Counted from the first letter of the stretch, positions 1 through 7,815 are shown. The stretch: 21,664 nt of DNA from an uncultured beta proteobacterium (GCA_903944555.1 CAJASG010000716.1:1-21664), one strand, 5' to 3'. Notes: a model not told the origin generated them from the sequence alone. Made by a program: numbers and translations.

Positions 1-408
1 CTGCGACTCAGCGGTGAACGGGCAGAAAAGAAGGTTGCCCACTGGCAGAGCGTGGCGATATCCGCATGCGAGCAATGTGGTGGCAACCGCGTGCCCGTGA
101 TCCATGCGGTAGTGGGGTTTTCTGCATGGCTCAAAACCCAAACTGCGCAAAGAACCGATTTGGCATTCCTGTTGTCACTGCGGACAGGCGCACGGGGTTT
201 CCGTGACGCCGTCACCGCGTCCGCCCCTGCGCTAGACCGTCAAATACCAATGCAAGCGATCACCTTTTTATCCGGGCCGGAAGGGGGGCTGAGCACCGCA
301 GAAGAAGACTCGGCCATGGGCCTGGGATTTGCGCCTGTCACGCTCGGAGCACGGGTATTGCGCGCCGAAACAGCCGCTCTGGCGGCGTTGGCCGCGCTGC
401 AAATCTAA
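1..408 (+). CDS. rsmE: 16S rRNA (uracil1498-N3)-methyltransferase RsmE, C-terminal part (5' end outside window)
   Basis: The reading frame is open from base 1, so only the last 135 residues are visible. RsmE methylates N3 of U1498 in 16S rRNA using S-adenosylmethionine and belongs to the SPOUT (trefoil-knot) methyltransferases. The visible part begins with a basic stretch ending AHWQ, followed by the family block ISACEQCG. Near the C-terminus are the SAM-binding knot signatures FLSGPEGGLS and LGARVLRAETA. The order and spacing of these motifs match the family's C-terminal half. A Met codon lies inside at base 52, but the homology continues upstream of it, so it is not the start. The stop is 5 bases from the convergent cytochrome gene's stop, with no obvious terminator between them. 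The identification is firm; the missing part is the N-terminal PUA-like domain. Confidence 0.93.
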   Translation: MRLSGERAEKKVAHWQSVAISACEQCGGNRVPVIHAVVGFSAWLKTQTAQRTDLAFLLSLRTGARGFRDAVTASAPALDRQIPMQAITFLSGPEGGLSTAEEDSAMGLGFAPVTLGARVLRAETAALAALAALQI

Positions 409-413
409 CAGGC

Positions 414-1097
414 TTAGGGCATGGACGACACGTACGCGACCACCGCGTCGATGTCGGCATCGGTCATCAACTTGGTACTGGCAGCCATGAGCGCATCGGT
501 GCGGGCACCCGCTCCGGTGCGGTAGCGCTTTAGCGTAGCCTCCAGATAGACCGGCTGCTGCCCGGCAATGCGGGCAAATTTATCGTTCCCATGTCCGTCT
601 TCGGCGTGGCAGCGCCAGCAAATTTTGTTGAAGTAGTCCTTGCCCCGGGCCTGCAATACCGCACTGGCATTGGTCTTGTGGCCTGTCACGGTCTGGCGGG
701 TGTAAAAAAGCACCATCCCGATCTTCTCGTCACTTTTGAGCGCCTTGATCATGCCTTCCATGAAGGGATTGCGGCGCTGACCTTCTGCAAACTGACGCAC
801 TTGCTCCAACAGGTAGGCTGAATTTTGGCCCGCCAAGTTGGGAACATCTGGCTTGCTGCTGTTGCCACCATCACCGTGGCAGTTGGAGCACACGGCGGCA
901 ACCTTCTGCCCGGTTTTTAGCAGCTCCTCCAACAGCTTGGGGTTGCCCTCGACCTCCTTGAGGCGGGCCGACAAATCCACATCCGCCGTGGCGCGTGCGC
1001 GTCCCGATTGCGCAACTGCGGGAGCCAGAAAGACGGCGAAAAACACTCCGACAGCCAGCGCTGTCAACATCCGATTTGAAGCCACGTAAAACCCCAT
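414..1097 (-). CDS. Exported diheme cytochrome c (c4-like)
   Basis: The product is a periplasmic electron carrier with two class I cytochrome c domains. Counting from the Met codon at 1097 (227 residues), the heme-binding motifs are CSNCH (C70, C73, H74) and CWRCH (C160, C163, H164). The spacing is that of tandem c4-type domains, with candidate axial methionines in NPFMEGM and in ALMAASTKLM. A hydrophobic signal peptide (LTALAVGVFFAVFLAPAVA) ends at an AVA-Q cleavage site. The frame stays open to 1184, with other Met codons at 1121 and 1070; none has a clear ribosome binding site, so the start is uncertain and 1097 is a compromise giving a short basic n-region. The likely role is electron delivery to a terminal oxidase or reductase, but no partner lies nearby. 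The next gene on the same strand is an acyl-CoA dehydrogenase about 100 bases upstream. Confidence 0.85.
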   Translation of the reverse strand: MGFYVASNRMLTALAVGVFFAVFLAPAVAQSGRARATADVDLSARLKEVEGNPKLLEELLKTGQKVAAVCSNCHGDGGNSSKPDVPNLAGQNSAYLLEQVRQFAEGQRRNPFMEGMIKALKSDEKIGMVLFYTRQTVTGHKTNASAVLQARGKDYFNKICWRCHAEDGHGNDKFARIAGQQPVYLEATLKRYRTGAGARTDALMAASTKLMTDADIDAVVAYVSSMP

Positions 1098-1109
1098 TGC
1101 TTGAATGGG
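1093..1109. promoter_or_regulatory. Inverted repeat at the cytochrome c start
   Basis: CCCATT, five bases, then AATGGG forms a perfect 6-bp inverted repeat that covers the candidate start codon at 1097. It could be a small operator, or an mRNA hairpin if translation starts at 1121 or 1097. There is no T-tract, so it does not look like a terminator. A chance occurrence is possible. Confidence 0.25.
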
Positions 1110-1202
1110 TATATTAAACATCAAATTTAATCTAAAACAAGAATGGTCGCACTGCGGGAGTGCAACTCGACCACCGGCTCGCAACCCGACTCTCCAGCGT
1201 GG

Positions 1203-2492
1203 TTAGCGAATGCGTGGCGGCGCGGACAGCTGCTCAGGCAACGTGAAGTACGCCGCAGTGGCACCCAGGTTTTCCCGGGCCACGTCCAGCTCGCGGCGGG
1301 CCACCGTGCGTAAATGCACCTCGTCCGGCCCGTCCATCAAATGCATGGCGCGCCCCCACGTCCAGAAGTACGCCAGCGGTGTGTCGGGCGACAGGCCCAT
1401 GGCGCCAAACACCTGCATGGCACGGTTCACCACGCGCGTTTGCAGCCTTGCGGCCACAACCTTGATGGCAGACACATCGACCCGCGCCTGTTTGCGTTGT
1501 GGATCCAGCGCGCCCTGGTCCAGCCGCCACGCGGCGCGCAGCACCAACAAACGGGCCTGGTCGATCTCCAGCCGTGAATCGGCAATCCATTCCTGCACAT
1601 TGGCGAAGTCGGCCAAGTGTTTGCCAAAAGCATGGCGCTCCAGCGTGCGGTCGCACATCAATGCCAGGGCCAGCTCGCACTGGCCAATGGTGCGCATGCA
1701 GTGGTGCACCCGACCCGGCCCGAGCCGGGCTTGCGCCATCGCAAAGCCTGCGCCCTCCTGTCCCAGCAAATTGGCGATTGGCACCCGCACATCGCGGAAC
1801 ACAATTTCGCAATGCCCCTCGGGCGAGTGGTGCTGCATGATGGAGATATTGCGCACCAGCGTGACGCCAGGGGCATCCAGCGGCACCAGCACCATGCTGT
1901 GCCGGGCGTGTTTTCCGGCCTCTTCATCACCGCCACTGCGACACATGACAATCAAAAATTTGCAGTGGGGATGTGCAGCACCGGTGATGAACCACTTGCG
2001 ACCGTTGAGCACCAACGTATCGCCCTCATGGTGCACACGGGTCTGCAGGTTGGTAGGGTCGGAGGACGCCACGTCGGGCTCGGACATGGCAAAGGCACTG
2101 CGTATTTCACCCTCCAGCAAGGGCCGCAACCAGCGCTGGTTTTGTTCCGGCGTGGCAAACAGGTGGAGCAACTCCATGTTGCCGGTGTCTGGAGCGCTGC
2201 AGTTGAACACTTCGGAGGCCCACGGCAAGCGGCCCATGATTTCCGCCAGTGGTGCGTATTCCAGGTTGCTAAGGCGCTCCCCCGGCTCATCGGCGTGCAG
2301 TGCAGGCAAAAACAGGTTCCACAATCCTTCGGACTTGGCCAGCGCCTTCAAATCCTCCATGAAGGGCGGCGGGAAAACGCCCTGCGCCACCGATTGGTGC
2401 CATGCGCCGTTATAAGGCAAGACGTACCGATCGATGAAATCTTCCAGCCGTTGACGCAGGGCCTGTACCCTAGGTGAATACTCGAAATCCAT
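1203..2492 (-). CDS. Acyl-CoA dehydrogenase family protein
   Basis: This is a 429-residue FAD-dependent acyl-CoA dehydrogenase, expected to introduce the alpha-beta double bond in an acyl-CoA and pass electrons to electron-transfer flavoprotein. An N-terminal helical domain is followed by the mid-domain block FAMSEPDVASSDPTNL and NGRKWFITGAAHPHC. The C-terminal helical domain has the FAD/substrate signature VFGAMGLSPDTPLAYFWTWGRA and ends with DGPDEVHLRTVARREL. The motif set and length resemble the ACAD10/ACAD11-like subgroup rather than short-chain enzymes; the substrate cannot be read from the sequence. The Met at 2492 was chosen over an upstream Met at 2516 because AAAGGCAGG lies just before it and the family starts with such an acidic-aromatic N-terminus. 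It is separated from the HD-GYP gene upstream by 86 bases. Confidence 0.9.
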   Translation of the reverse strand: MDFEYSPRVQALRQRLEDFIDRYVLPYNGAWHQSVAQGVFPPPFMEDLKALAKSEGLWNLFLPALHADEPGERLSNLEYAPLAEIMGRLPWASEVFNCSAPDTGNMELLHLFATPEQNQRWLRPLLEGEIRSAFAMSEPDVASSDPTNLQTRVHHEGDTLVLNGRKWFITGAAHPHCKFLIVMCRSGGDEEAGKHARHSMVLVPLDAPGVTLVRNISIMQHHSPEGHCEIVFRDVRVPIANLLGQEGAGFAMAQARLGPGRVHHCMRTIGQCELALALMCDRTLERHAFGKHLADFANVQEWIADSRLEIDQARLLVLRAAWRLDQGALDPQRKQARVDVSAIKVVAARLQTRVVNRAMQVFGAMGLSPDTPLAYFWTWGRAMHLMDGPDEVHLRTVARRELDVARENLGATAAYFTLPEQLSAPPRIR

Positions 2493-2578
2493 AGCCTGCC
2501 TTTCGGTGACGCGCAAACGGCGCTCACAAGCCCCGAGTTTGCCAACACTGGAGCGGTTTGGCTGTCACCTGGGCGCTC

Positions 2579-3817
2579 TTACCAAGGCGACCCGTCCAAG
2601 CCAGACCACAACTCATTGATATCCGGAAATCGCCACTTGTCAGGGTCTTCACGGCCGGCGATTTTTTCCGAACATCCTGGCGTGGACAAATCCACCACTT
2701 CAGGAATGACGCGCAGATTGGATTTGGTGGAAAAAAACACTTTAACCCGCGGCATCAACAAGGATTTTTCGGATTGCTCAACCACCACCCCGAGCCGACC
2801 CGAGCTGAGCCGTAGCAGTGAGCCAACCGGGTAAATACCCAAGCTCTTCACAAACGCCTGAAAAATCGTCGGGTCAAAATGACCCTTGGTCCACTCCGCC
2901 ATCTTGCGCAAGGACTCGGCAGGGTCCCAGCCATCCTTGTAGGGACGGTTGGAGGTAATGGCGTCATACACGTCACACACCGCACCCATGCGGGCAAACA
3001 GGCTGATCTCGTCGCCCTTCAAATGGTCTGGATAACCCGAACCATCCATTTTTTCGTGGTGATGCAGGCAAACGTCCAAAGCAATCGGGTTCACGTTACT
3101 GCCGCCCTGCAACAAACGATGCCCTTCGACCGGATGGGATTTGATAGTTTCAAACTCCGCGTCGGTCAACTTCCCCGGCTTGTTTAAAACAGCCATGGGC
3201 ATCAACGCCTTCCCAAGGTCGTGCAACAGCCCGGCAATACCAGCCGCGCGTGTCTGTGCATCGTCCAAACTCAGCTGCTTGGCCAATGAAATCATCAAGG
3301 CACACACCGCCACCGAATGCATATAGGTGTAGTCGTCCGCCGTCTTCAACCGGGCTAGGCTGATCAAGGCACCGGGATTGCGGCTGACCGAATCAGAAAT
3401 CTCCTCCACCAAATGCTGCGCTGCTTCCGTATCCACCGACTTGCCCATACGGGCCTCATGGAACATGGATGTCACCGCCTGCTTGGACTTGGCGCAGATT
3501 TTGACCGCCCGCGCAAGCTCTGCGTCCATCGGAACCCGCTCCACCCGGCGGTGCTCTTGCACGGCTTTGTGCAATTCGGCATCCACCAGCGCCTCTGATT
3601 CGCTTTGCGATACCGCTTGCACGCCGGGAGCTACATCCAGGCCCTTGGAACAGTCGATCCATACCTCCTTGATACTGCTCGCCAGGATGCTGGCAATATC
3701 TTTCGGGTCCGTGATGACAAAGCTCGTACGCCAGAAAGGATGTTCCATCCAAGAGCCGCAAAACTCCTTGAGGTGCATACCGACCGTGAGTTGTTGGACG
3801 CTGATGCGTTTGAGCAT
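2579..3817 (-). CDS. HD-GYP domain protein, probable cyclic-di-GMP phosphodiesterase
   Basis: The product is a 412-residue cytoplasmic protein with no membrane segment. The N-terminal ~140 residues (LKRISVQQLTVGMHL...) resemble the DUF3391 module often found before HD-GYP domains. The HD-GYP domain spans about residues 145-340. It has the first metal-binding histidine in YMHSVAV (H167), the HD pair in LLHDLGK (H199, D200), SHPVEGH, then HHHEKMDGSGYP (HHE 253-255, GYP 261-263), and further on DVYDAITSNRPYK. All expected metal ligands are present, so it should hydrolyse c-di-GMP. The frame also opens at a TTG at 3862, but the ATG at 3817 (MLKRISVQQL) fits the family start. No strong ribosome binding site is seen. 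It is divergent from the PAS-amr operon. Confidence 0.9.
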   Translation of the reverse strand: MLKRISVQQLTVGMHLKEFCGSWMEHPFWRTSFVITDPKDIASILASSIKEVWIDCSKGLDVAPGVQAVSQSESEALVDAELHKAVQEHRRVERVPMDAELARAVKICAKSKQAVTSMFHEARMGKSVDTEAAQHLVEEISDSVSRNPGALISLARLKTADDYTYMHSVAVCALMISLAKQLSLDDAQTRAAGIAGLLHDLGKALMPMAVLNKPGKLTDAEFETIKSHPVEGHRLLQGGSNVNPIALDVCLHHHEKMDGSGYPDHLKGDEISLFARMGAVCDVYDAITSNRPYKDGWDPAESLRKMAEWTKGHFDPTIFQAFVKSLGIYPVGSLLRLSSGRLGVVVEQSEKSLLMPRVKVFFSTKSNLRVIPEVVDLSTPGCSEKIAGREDPDKWRFPDINELWSGLDGSPW

Positions 3818-4010
3818 GTCAAGGCACTGGGGTAAGCAGTGCGCCGCAGTATGAAAGCTCAAAGTTTACTCTGCCAAGTAGTGGGCGCAAAGCAATACGA
3901 CTACCTGATTGCAGGTATTCAAATTCAGTGGATTGATGTATTTCCCATTGCGCCGCCATTTCCTATTCTCACTACCCGGGTGCTGACTATAAGAAAAGTA
4001 GGAGTTAAAA

Positions 4011-4385
4011 ATGGAAAATTTTGATCACACAGTAGCGGAGCAAGAGGCGCGCCCATCGACCCGCAACGCTGTCCTGACGATCAACGCGCAGGGACGCATA
4101 ACTGCCTGCAACACCGAGGCGCAGGAGTTGCTTGGTTGGTCATCGGGCTGTCCCGATGGCATTGCAGCAACCAGCGTGATGCCCGAGTTGCCGTTTTCCC
4201 CAAACACCCCAGGCTACAACTTGGCCTTTGCGGTCTTCAATGCCGCCAATGGAATATGGATGCGACAGGTTGCGCTGTTGAAAGACGGGCAGAAGGTGCT
4301 GGTGGACGTGGCCTTGTCCAGCGTGGTGGTGAAATTTCGGCGTTACATCACGCTCAGCATGCGCATCCCGATTCCCGCACTTTGA
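4011..4385 (+). CDS. Stand-alone PAS-domain protein, first gene of the AmmeMemoRadiSam operon
   Basis: The 124-residue soluble protein is essentially one PAS domain. After about 18 polar residues comes RNAVLTINAQGRITACNTEA, a typical PAS opening strand and helix. LPFSPNTPGYNLAFAVF and a beta-rich end (VLVDVALSSVVVKFRRYITL) follow. There is no output domain, so it would have to act through a partner protein, or be a sensor that has lost its effector. The start is supported by AGGAG seven bases upstream of the ATG. The TGA stop is followed by only two codons and then the GTG start of amrB in the same frame, so the two genes are almost certainly co-transcribed and probably translationally coupled. 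The ligand or cofactor of the PAS domain is unknown. Confidence 0.72.
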   Translation: MENFDHTVAEQEARPSTRNAVLTINAQGRITACNTEAQELLGWSSGCPDGIAATSVMPELPFSPNTPGYNLAFAVFNAANGIWMRQVALLKDGQKVLVDVALSSVVVKFRRYITLSMRIPIPAL

Positions 4386-4391
4386 AATATC

Positions 4392-5192
4392 GTGGCACCT
4401 GTAGCCGGCACGTTCTACCCTGGGCGGGCTGAGGTCCTGTCCCATGAGATTGCGCGCTTGCTAGCCCACGCTGGCGCCCAGGTCCATACCGCACCAGGGC
4501 CGCCCAAGGCACTGATCGTGCCGCACGCGGGCTATGTTTATTCCGGCACGACGGCCGCATTGGCCTATGCACAGTTGGCCCCCTGGCGGGACAACGTACG
4601 GCGGGTGATTTTGCTGGGACCGGTGCACCGGGTTGCTGTACGCGGCTTGGCGCTTCCGGGTAGCACCCACCTCTCGACACCGTTGGGCTCGGTTACGGTC
4701 GATCAGGCGGCCATCGCATTGCTGTCCCACTTGCGCCAAGTCACGGTCAACCCGGCAGCCCATGCGCTGGAGCACTCGCTCGAAGTCCAACTGCCGTTTC
4801 TTCAAACCGTGCTGGACGAATTTCAGATCGTCCCCTTGGCGGTGGGCGATGCCAAGCCCGTCGAAGTTGAAGAAGTGCTAAATACCCTGTGGGGTGGCCC
4901 GGAAACTCTGATCGTGATCAGTTCGGACCTGTCTCACTTTTTACCTTACCGCACCGCGCACGCCATGGATTTGGAGACCGTGCAAGCCATCCTTCACTTG
5001 AGGGGTTCGCTCACCCACCAGCAGGCCTGCGGTGGTACGCCCATCAACGGACTACTGCTCGCCGCCAAACGCCACCAACTGAAGCCCACGCTGCTGGGGC
5101 TGTGCAACTCTGGTGATACCACTGGGGACCGGCAGCGGGTGGTGGGCTACGCGTCCTTTGTGTTTTCAGGTGTGGACCATGCCCCCCACTGA
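4392..5192 (+). CDS. amrB: AmmeMemoRadiSam system protein B (MEMO1 family)
   Basis: The 266-residue protein belongs to the MEMO family, related in fold to class III extradiol dioxygenases. The family opening VAGTFYPG is at residues 4-11. The putative metal site of the family is visible: H45 in VPHAGYVYSG, H79 in LLGPVHR, D179/H182 in ISSDLSHF and C238 in LCNSGDTTGDR. Human MEMO1 has been reported to bind metal through equivalent residues; the bacterial function is unknown. The start is GTG at 4392, because an in-frame TGA lies two codons upstream and no other start fits. There is no Shine-Dalgarno sequence in front of it, which suggests reinitiation after the PAS gene. The 3' end overlaps amrA by 14 bases. 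Confidence 0.9.
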   Translation: MAPVAGTFYPGRAEVLSHEIARLLAHAGAQVHTAPGPPKALIVPHAGYVYSGTTAALAYAQLAPWRDNVRRVILLGPVHRVAVRGLALPGSTHLSTPLGSVTVDQAAIALLSHLRQVTVNPAAHALEHSLEVQLPFLQTVLDEFQIVPLAVGDAKPVEVEEVLNTLWGGPETLIVISSDLSHFLPYRTAHAMDLETVQAILHLRGSLTHQQACGGTPINGLLLAAKRHQLKPTLLGLCNSGDTTGDRQRVVGYASFVFSGVDHAPH

Positions 5193-5766
5193 TCGGGGGC
5201 GCACCCTGCTCTCCATGGCCCGGGCAGCCATCGCCCACGCCTTGGGCCGCGAAGGCACCGCCGACGAAGTGGCCCCATGGCTGCAGGACAAGGGGGCCTG
5301 CTTCGTGACGCTCACCCAAAAGGGGCGCTTGCGCGGCTGCATCGGATCGATTCAGGCACGACGCCCTCTTGCACAGGATGTGCAAGCGAATGCAGTCGCC
5401 GCGGCTTTGCACGACCCGCGATTTCCTCCGCTGGCCGCCAAGGAGTTGGAGTACACGCAGATTGAGGTTTCACTGTTGTCGCCGATGCAGGCATTGACGT
5501 TCACCAGCGAGGCCGACGCGCTGGCACAACTACGCCCTGGCGTGGACGGCTTGGTGTTTGAATTTGAGCGCTACCGCAGTACTTTTTTGCCGCAGGTCTG
5601 GGAGCAATTGCCAGACCCGCAGGAATTCGTAGCCCAACTAAAAAGCAAGGCGGGACTACCACACCAATTTTGGGCTGAAGGCGTACGCCTGCACCGCTAT
5701 TCAGTACAAAAGTGGACCGAAACCGACCGATCGGTATCCAATGCAGATGCTGCCACCAGCCCATGA
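5179..5766 (+). CDS. amrA: AmmeMemoRadiSam system protein A (AMMECR1 domain)
   Basis: This 195-residue cytoplasmic protein is an AMMECR1-domain protein. The diagnostic motif LRGCIGS is at residues 51-57, followed by RRPLAQDVQANAVAAALHDPRF and a second half with PGVDGLVFEF, FLPQVWEQLPDPQEF and a GLPHQFW segment typical of the family. The biochemical role of AMMECR1 proteins is not known; the invariant Cys-containing motif suggests a catalytic or ligand-binding site. The chosen ATG at 5179 has AGGTG upstream, lies inside the end of amrB (14-base overlap) and gives the usual family start (helix GRTLLSMARAAI). The frame extends upstream to 5113, but that part is amrB in another frame. The stop overlaps the amrS start in ATGA, a sign of translational coupling. 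Confidence 0.9.
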   Translation: MPPTDRGRTLLSMARAAIAHALGREGTADEVAPWLQDKGACFVTLTQKGRLRGCIGSIQARRPLAQDVQANAVAAALHDPRFPPLAAKELEYTQIEVSLLSPMQALTFTSEADALAQLRPGVDGLVFEFERYRSTFLPQVWEQLPDPQEFVAQLKSKAGLPHQFWAEGVRLHRYSVQKWTETDRSVSNADAATSP

Positions 5767-6842
5767 CGGACATTGACACCTATCCGGCCCGCTATTGGCA
5801 CACGATTGCGGATGGCCGCATCCAATGTGACCTGTGCCCGCGCGACTGCAAACTGCATGAAGGTCAGCGCGGCGCCTGCTTTGTACGTATGCGCAGCCTG
5901 GACCAAATGATATTGACCACCTACGGGCGCTCATCGGGGTTTTGTATCGATCCGATCGAAAAGAAACCGCTCAATCACTTCTACCCTGGCAGCAGCGTGC
6001 TGTCCTTCGGCACGGCGGGTTGCAACCTTGCATGCAAGTTTTGTCAAAACTGGGACATCAGCAAATCCAAAGACATGGACCGACTGATGGATACCGCATC
6101 ACCCGACGCCATTGCAATAGCCGCCGCCCAGCATGGCTGCAAAAGCGTCGCCTTCACGTACAACGATCCGGTGATATTTGCCGAGTACGCCATGGACGTG
6201 GCCGACGCCTGCCATGCCCGTGGCATACAGACGGTGGCCGTGACTGCGGGCTATGTGCATGACCAAGCACGGCGCGATTTTTTCGCCAGAATAGATGCTG
6301 CCAATGTCGACCTGAAGGCGTTCACCGATGACTTCTATTTCAAGCTCACTGGTTCGCGCCTGCAGCCGGTGCTCGACACCTTGGTCTACCTCAAGCGGGA
6401 GACCTCCGTGTGGCTGGAGGTCACGACCTTGCTCATTCCGGGTCACAACGACTCAGATGAAGAAATCACGGCCATGTGCGATTGGATGCTTCACGCGCTG
6501 GGAGCGGATGTGCCACTGCATTTTTCGGCATTTCATCCCGACCACAAGATGCCGGACGTGCCATCCACGCCACCTGCCACGCTGGTGCGGGCTCGCAATA
6601 TTGCAATCAATCAAGGCCTGCGCCATGTGTACACCGGCAATGTGCGCTTGCGCGAAGGGGACACCACATATTGCCCCACGTGCCGCACACCGCTGATCGA
6701 GCGTGACTGGTACCAAATTTTGCACTACCGTTTGACCAAAGAGGGGCATTGCCCGAACTGTGGGACTACTATTGCAGGGGCTTTTGCTGCACAGGCCGGC
6801 ACCTTCGGGAGCAGGCGCATCCCCATCACTCTTGCAATTTGA
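5763..6842 (+). CDS. amrS: AmmeMemoRadiSam system radical SAM enzyme
   Basis: This 359-residue radical SAM enzyme resembles pyruvate-formate-lyase activases. The cluster motif is CNLACKFC (C87, C91, C94), preceded by FGTAG. An extra N-terminal cysteine set (C22, C25, C29, C39 in CDLCPRDC...GAC) probably binds a second Fe-S cluster or a metal, as is common in this subfamily. The SAM-binding barrel follows (AFTYNDPVIFAEYA, VTAGYV, VDLKAFTDDFY, LEVTTLLIPGHND, HFSAFHPDHKM). The C-terminus adds a zinc-ribbon-like pair CPTC (304-307) and CPNC (330-333). The partners AMMECR1 and MEMO lie directly upstream, the complete set of the system; the substrate is unknown. The start ATG overlaps the amrA stop (ATGA). 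Confidence 0.93.
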   Translation: MTDIDTYPARYWHTIADGRIQCDLCPRDCKLHEGQRGACFVRMRSLDQMILTTYGRSSGFCIDPIEKKPLNHFYPGSSVLSFGTAGCNLACKFCQNWDISKSKDMDRLMDTASPDAIAIAAAQHGCKSVAFTYNDPVIFAEYAMDVADACHARGIQTVAVTAGYVHDQARRDFFARIDAANVDLKAFTDDFYFKLTGSRLQPVLDTLVYLKRETSVWLEVTTLLIPGHNDSDEEITAMCDWMLHALGADVPLHFSAFHPDHKMPDVPSTPPATLVRARNIAINQGLRHVYTGNVRLREGDTTYCPTCRTPLIERDWYQILHYRLTKEGHCPNCGTTIAGAFAAQAGTFGSRRIPITLAI

Positions 6843-6875
6843 CGAGTCCGCGTTCGAGGGTCAGGTGTGCCACCT

Positions 6876-7157
6876 TCAATGCATAACCTGTCTTGCTGCC
6901 TCTGGATCTTTCCAGCGCTTGAGACGCGGGACGTTTCGCGTCAACAACCACGCGAGTGGGCGCCACAGCCCCTTTTCTTGCAACTTTTCGAAACATGAAT
7001 ATTGCATATTTTGGGCCGAAATTCCAGGGTCTGTGAATTCCCCGTTCGCATAGCAGTAGCTGCAATACGCACCGCTTCGGGACCCATTCGAATGCGTGCC
7101 GCCATGCTTGGGATCCTGAGACAGCGGCATTCCACAACTTTGACAAAACCGGTTCAT
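6876..7157 (-). CDS. Small zinc-ribbon domain protein
   Basis: The product is 93 residues long. It starts with a four-cysteine zinc site, CQSC (C5, C8) and CSYC (C32, C35), in the pattern FCQSCGMPL...GAYCSYCYANGEF that defines the putative zinc-ribbon family Pfam Zn_ribbon_2. A hydrophilic helical tail follows, basic near the middle (LTRNVPRLKRWK). The ribosome binding site GAGGAGGG, five bases before the ATG, is very strong and settles the start. The gene converges on amrS with 33 bases between the stops and no evident terminator. Family members are small soluble proteins of unknown function; a role with the amr genes cannot be inferred from this opposite orientation. Confidence 0.85.
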   Translation of the reverse strand: MNRFCQSCGMPLSQDPKHGGTHSNGSRSGAYCSYCYANGEFTDPGISAQNMQYSCFEKLQEKGLWRPLAWLLTRNVPRLKRWKDPEAARQVMH

Positions 7158-7266
7158 GCTTGCCCTCCTCGTGTGTCCACGAAAATACGCGAGAAATCAA
7201 ATGAGCGCGTGCGAAATGTCACAGCGGCAACGTCTTGACCATGGTGACCCACAAGGACTCCGGTGA

Positions 7267-7280
7267 TTGCGATTTCGCAA
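7267..7280. promoter_or_regulatory. Candidate operator palindrome upstream of the coiled-coil lipoprotein
   Basis: TTGCGA, two bases, TCGCAA is a perfect 6-bp inverted repeat in the 180-base gap between the divergent zinc-ribbon gene and the lipoprotein gene, about 58 bases before the latter's ATG. Its size and position suit a dimeric repressor or activator site. No -35/-10 pair next to it is convincing, so this is a candidate only. Confidence 0.3.
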
Positions 7281-7338
7281 CGATGTTCAACCGCCAGGGA
7301 CTAAATTGGCGTCCATCTCAATGAAGAAGGGCTCCGTC

Positions 7339-7755
7339 ATGCGATTCTTGTTATCCACCGGAGTCATCCTTGTGTTTGCCCTGGCCAACGTGGGCTGCGA
7401 CAAAATCAAACCGCCACAACCAGGGCTTCAAGCGCCCCCAGCGGCATCTGGTTCACCCGTGATTAAACCGGGCGATCAAGAGACATTTGCACAGAATGCG
7501 CAAAAAGAGCTGGACCAGATGGCGGTCGCTATCGCCGAACTGCGCACCAAGGTCGATGCCGCCAACGCCACCACCAAGGCCAAGCTCAGCGAGGAACTGG
7601 ATAGGCTCGAAGTCGATTTCAAGGAAACGCAGGCCCGCCTGATCGAAGCGAAGTCAGCCACTGCAAGCTCGTGGGAGCAATTGAAAGAGGCATTGGCAAA
7701 GTCACTTGACAAGCTGCGCAGCGGCATGGCTAGCTTGCGCAAATCATCCTCTTAA
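7339..7755 (+). CDS. Putative coiled-coil lipoprotein (sll1863-like stress protein family, tentative)
   Basis: The product is 138 residues. The N-terminus is a signal peptide (RFLLSTGVILVFALANVGC) ending in a cysteine with V-G before it. This is a lipobox-like site, although Asn at -3 is not canonical. A Pro/Gln/Ala-rich linker follows. About residues 55-135 are a long amphipathic coiled coil (QKELDQMAVAIAELRTKVDA..., LSEELDRLEVDFKETQARL) ending SSWEQLKEALAKSLDKL. That ending resembles the apolipoprotein-like helices of the sll1863 stress-response family. It is probably anchored in a membrane facing the periplasm. The ATG at 7339 is preceded by AAGAAGGG; another ATG at 7321 would add six residues. 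A hairpin separates it from the next gene. No enzymatic function is apparent. Confidence 0.7.
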   Translation: MRFLLSTGVILVFALANVGCDKIKPPQPGLQAPPAASGSPVIKPGDQETFAQNAQKELDQMAVAIAELRTKVDAANATTKAKLSEELDRLEVDFKETQARLIEAKSATASSWEQLKEALAKSLDKLRSGMASLRKSSS

Positions 7756-7766
7756 CCGAAAAATAT

Positions 7767-7785
7767 GGGCGCGAGGAACGCGCCC
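7767..7785. other. Strong intergenic hairpin
   Basis: GGGCGCG, loop AGGAA, CGCGCCC forms a perfect 7-bp GC stem between the lipoprotein stop and the host-attachment gene. It is followed by GTGGTTAC and not by a T-run, so it is not a classical intrinsic terminator. It could protect the upstream mRNA's 3' end or set the relative expression of the two genes. Confidence 0.5.
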
Positions 7786-7815
7786 GTGGTTACAAACTCG
7801 CAGCGAAGGAAAATA

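Noticed and set aside
1210..2415. A 401-codon open frame on the + strand opposite the acyl-CoA dehydrogenase
   Set aside because: It is an antisense shadow of a clearly coding GC-rich gene; its translation is rich in Ser, Arg and Cys and has no family features.
3965..3993. TATAAG before the PAS gene as a -10 promoter box
   Set aside because: No -35 hexamer is found at suitable spacing, and the TG extension is off by one base; too weak to annotate.
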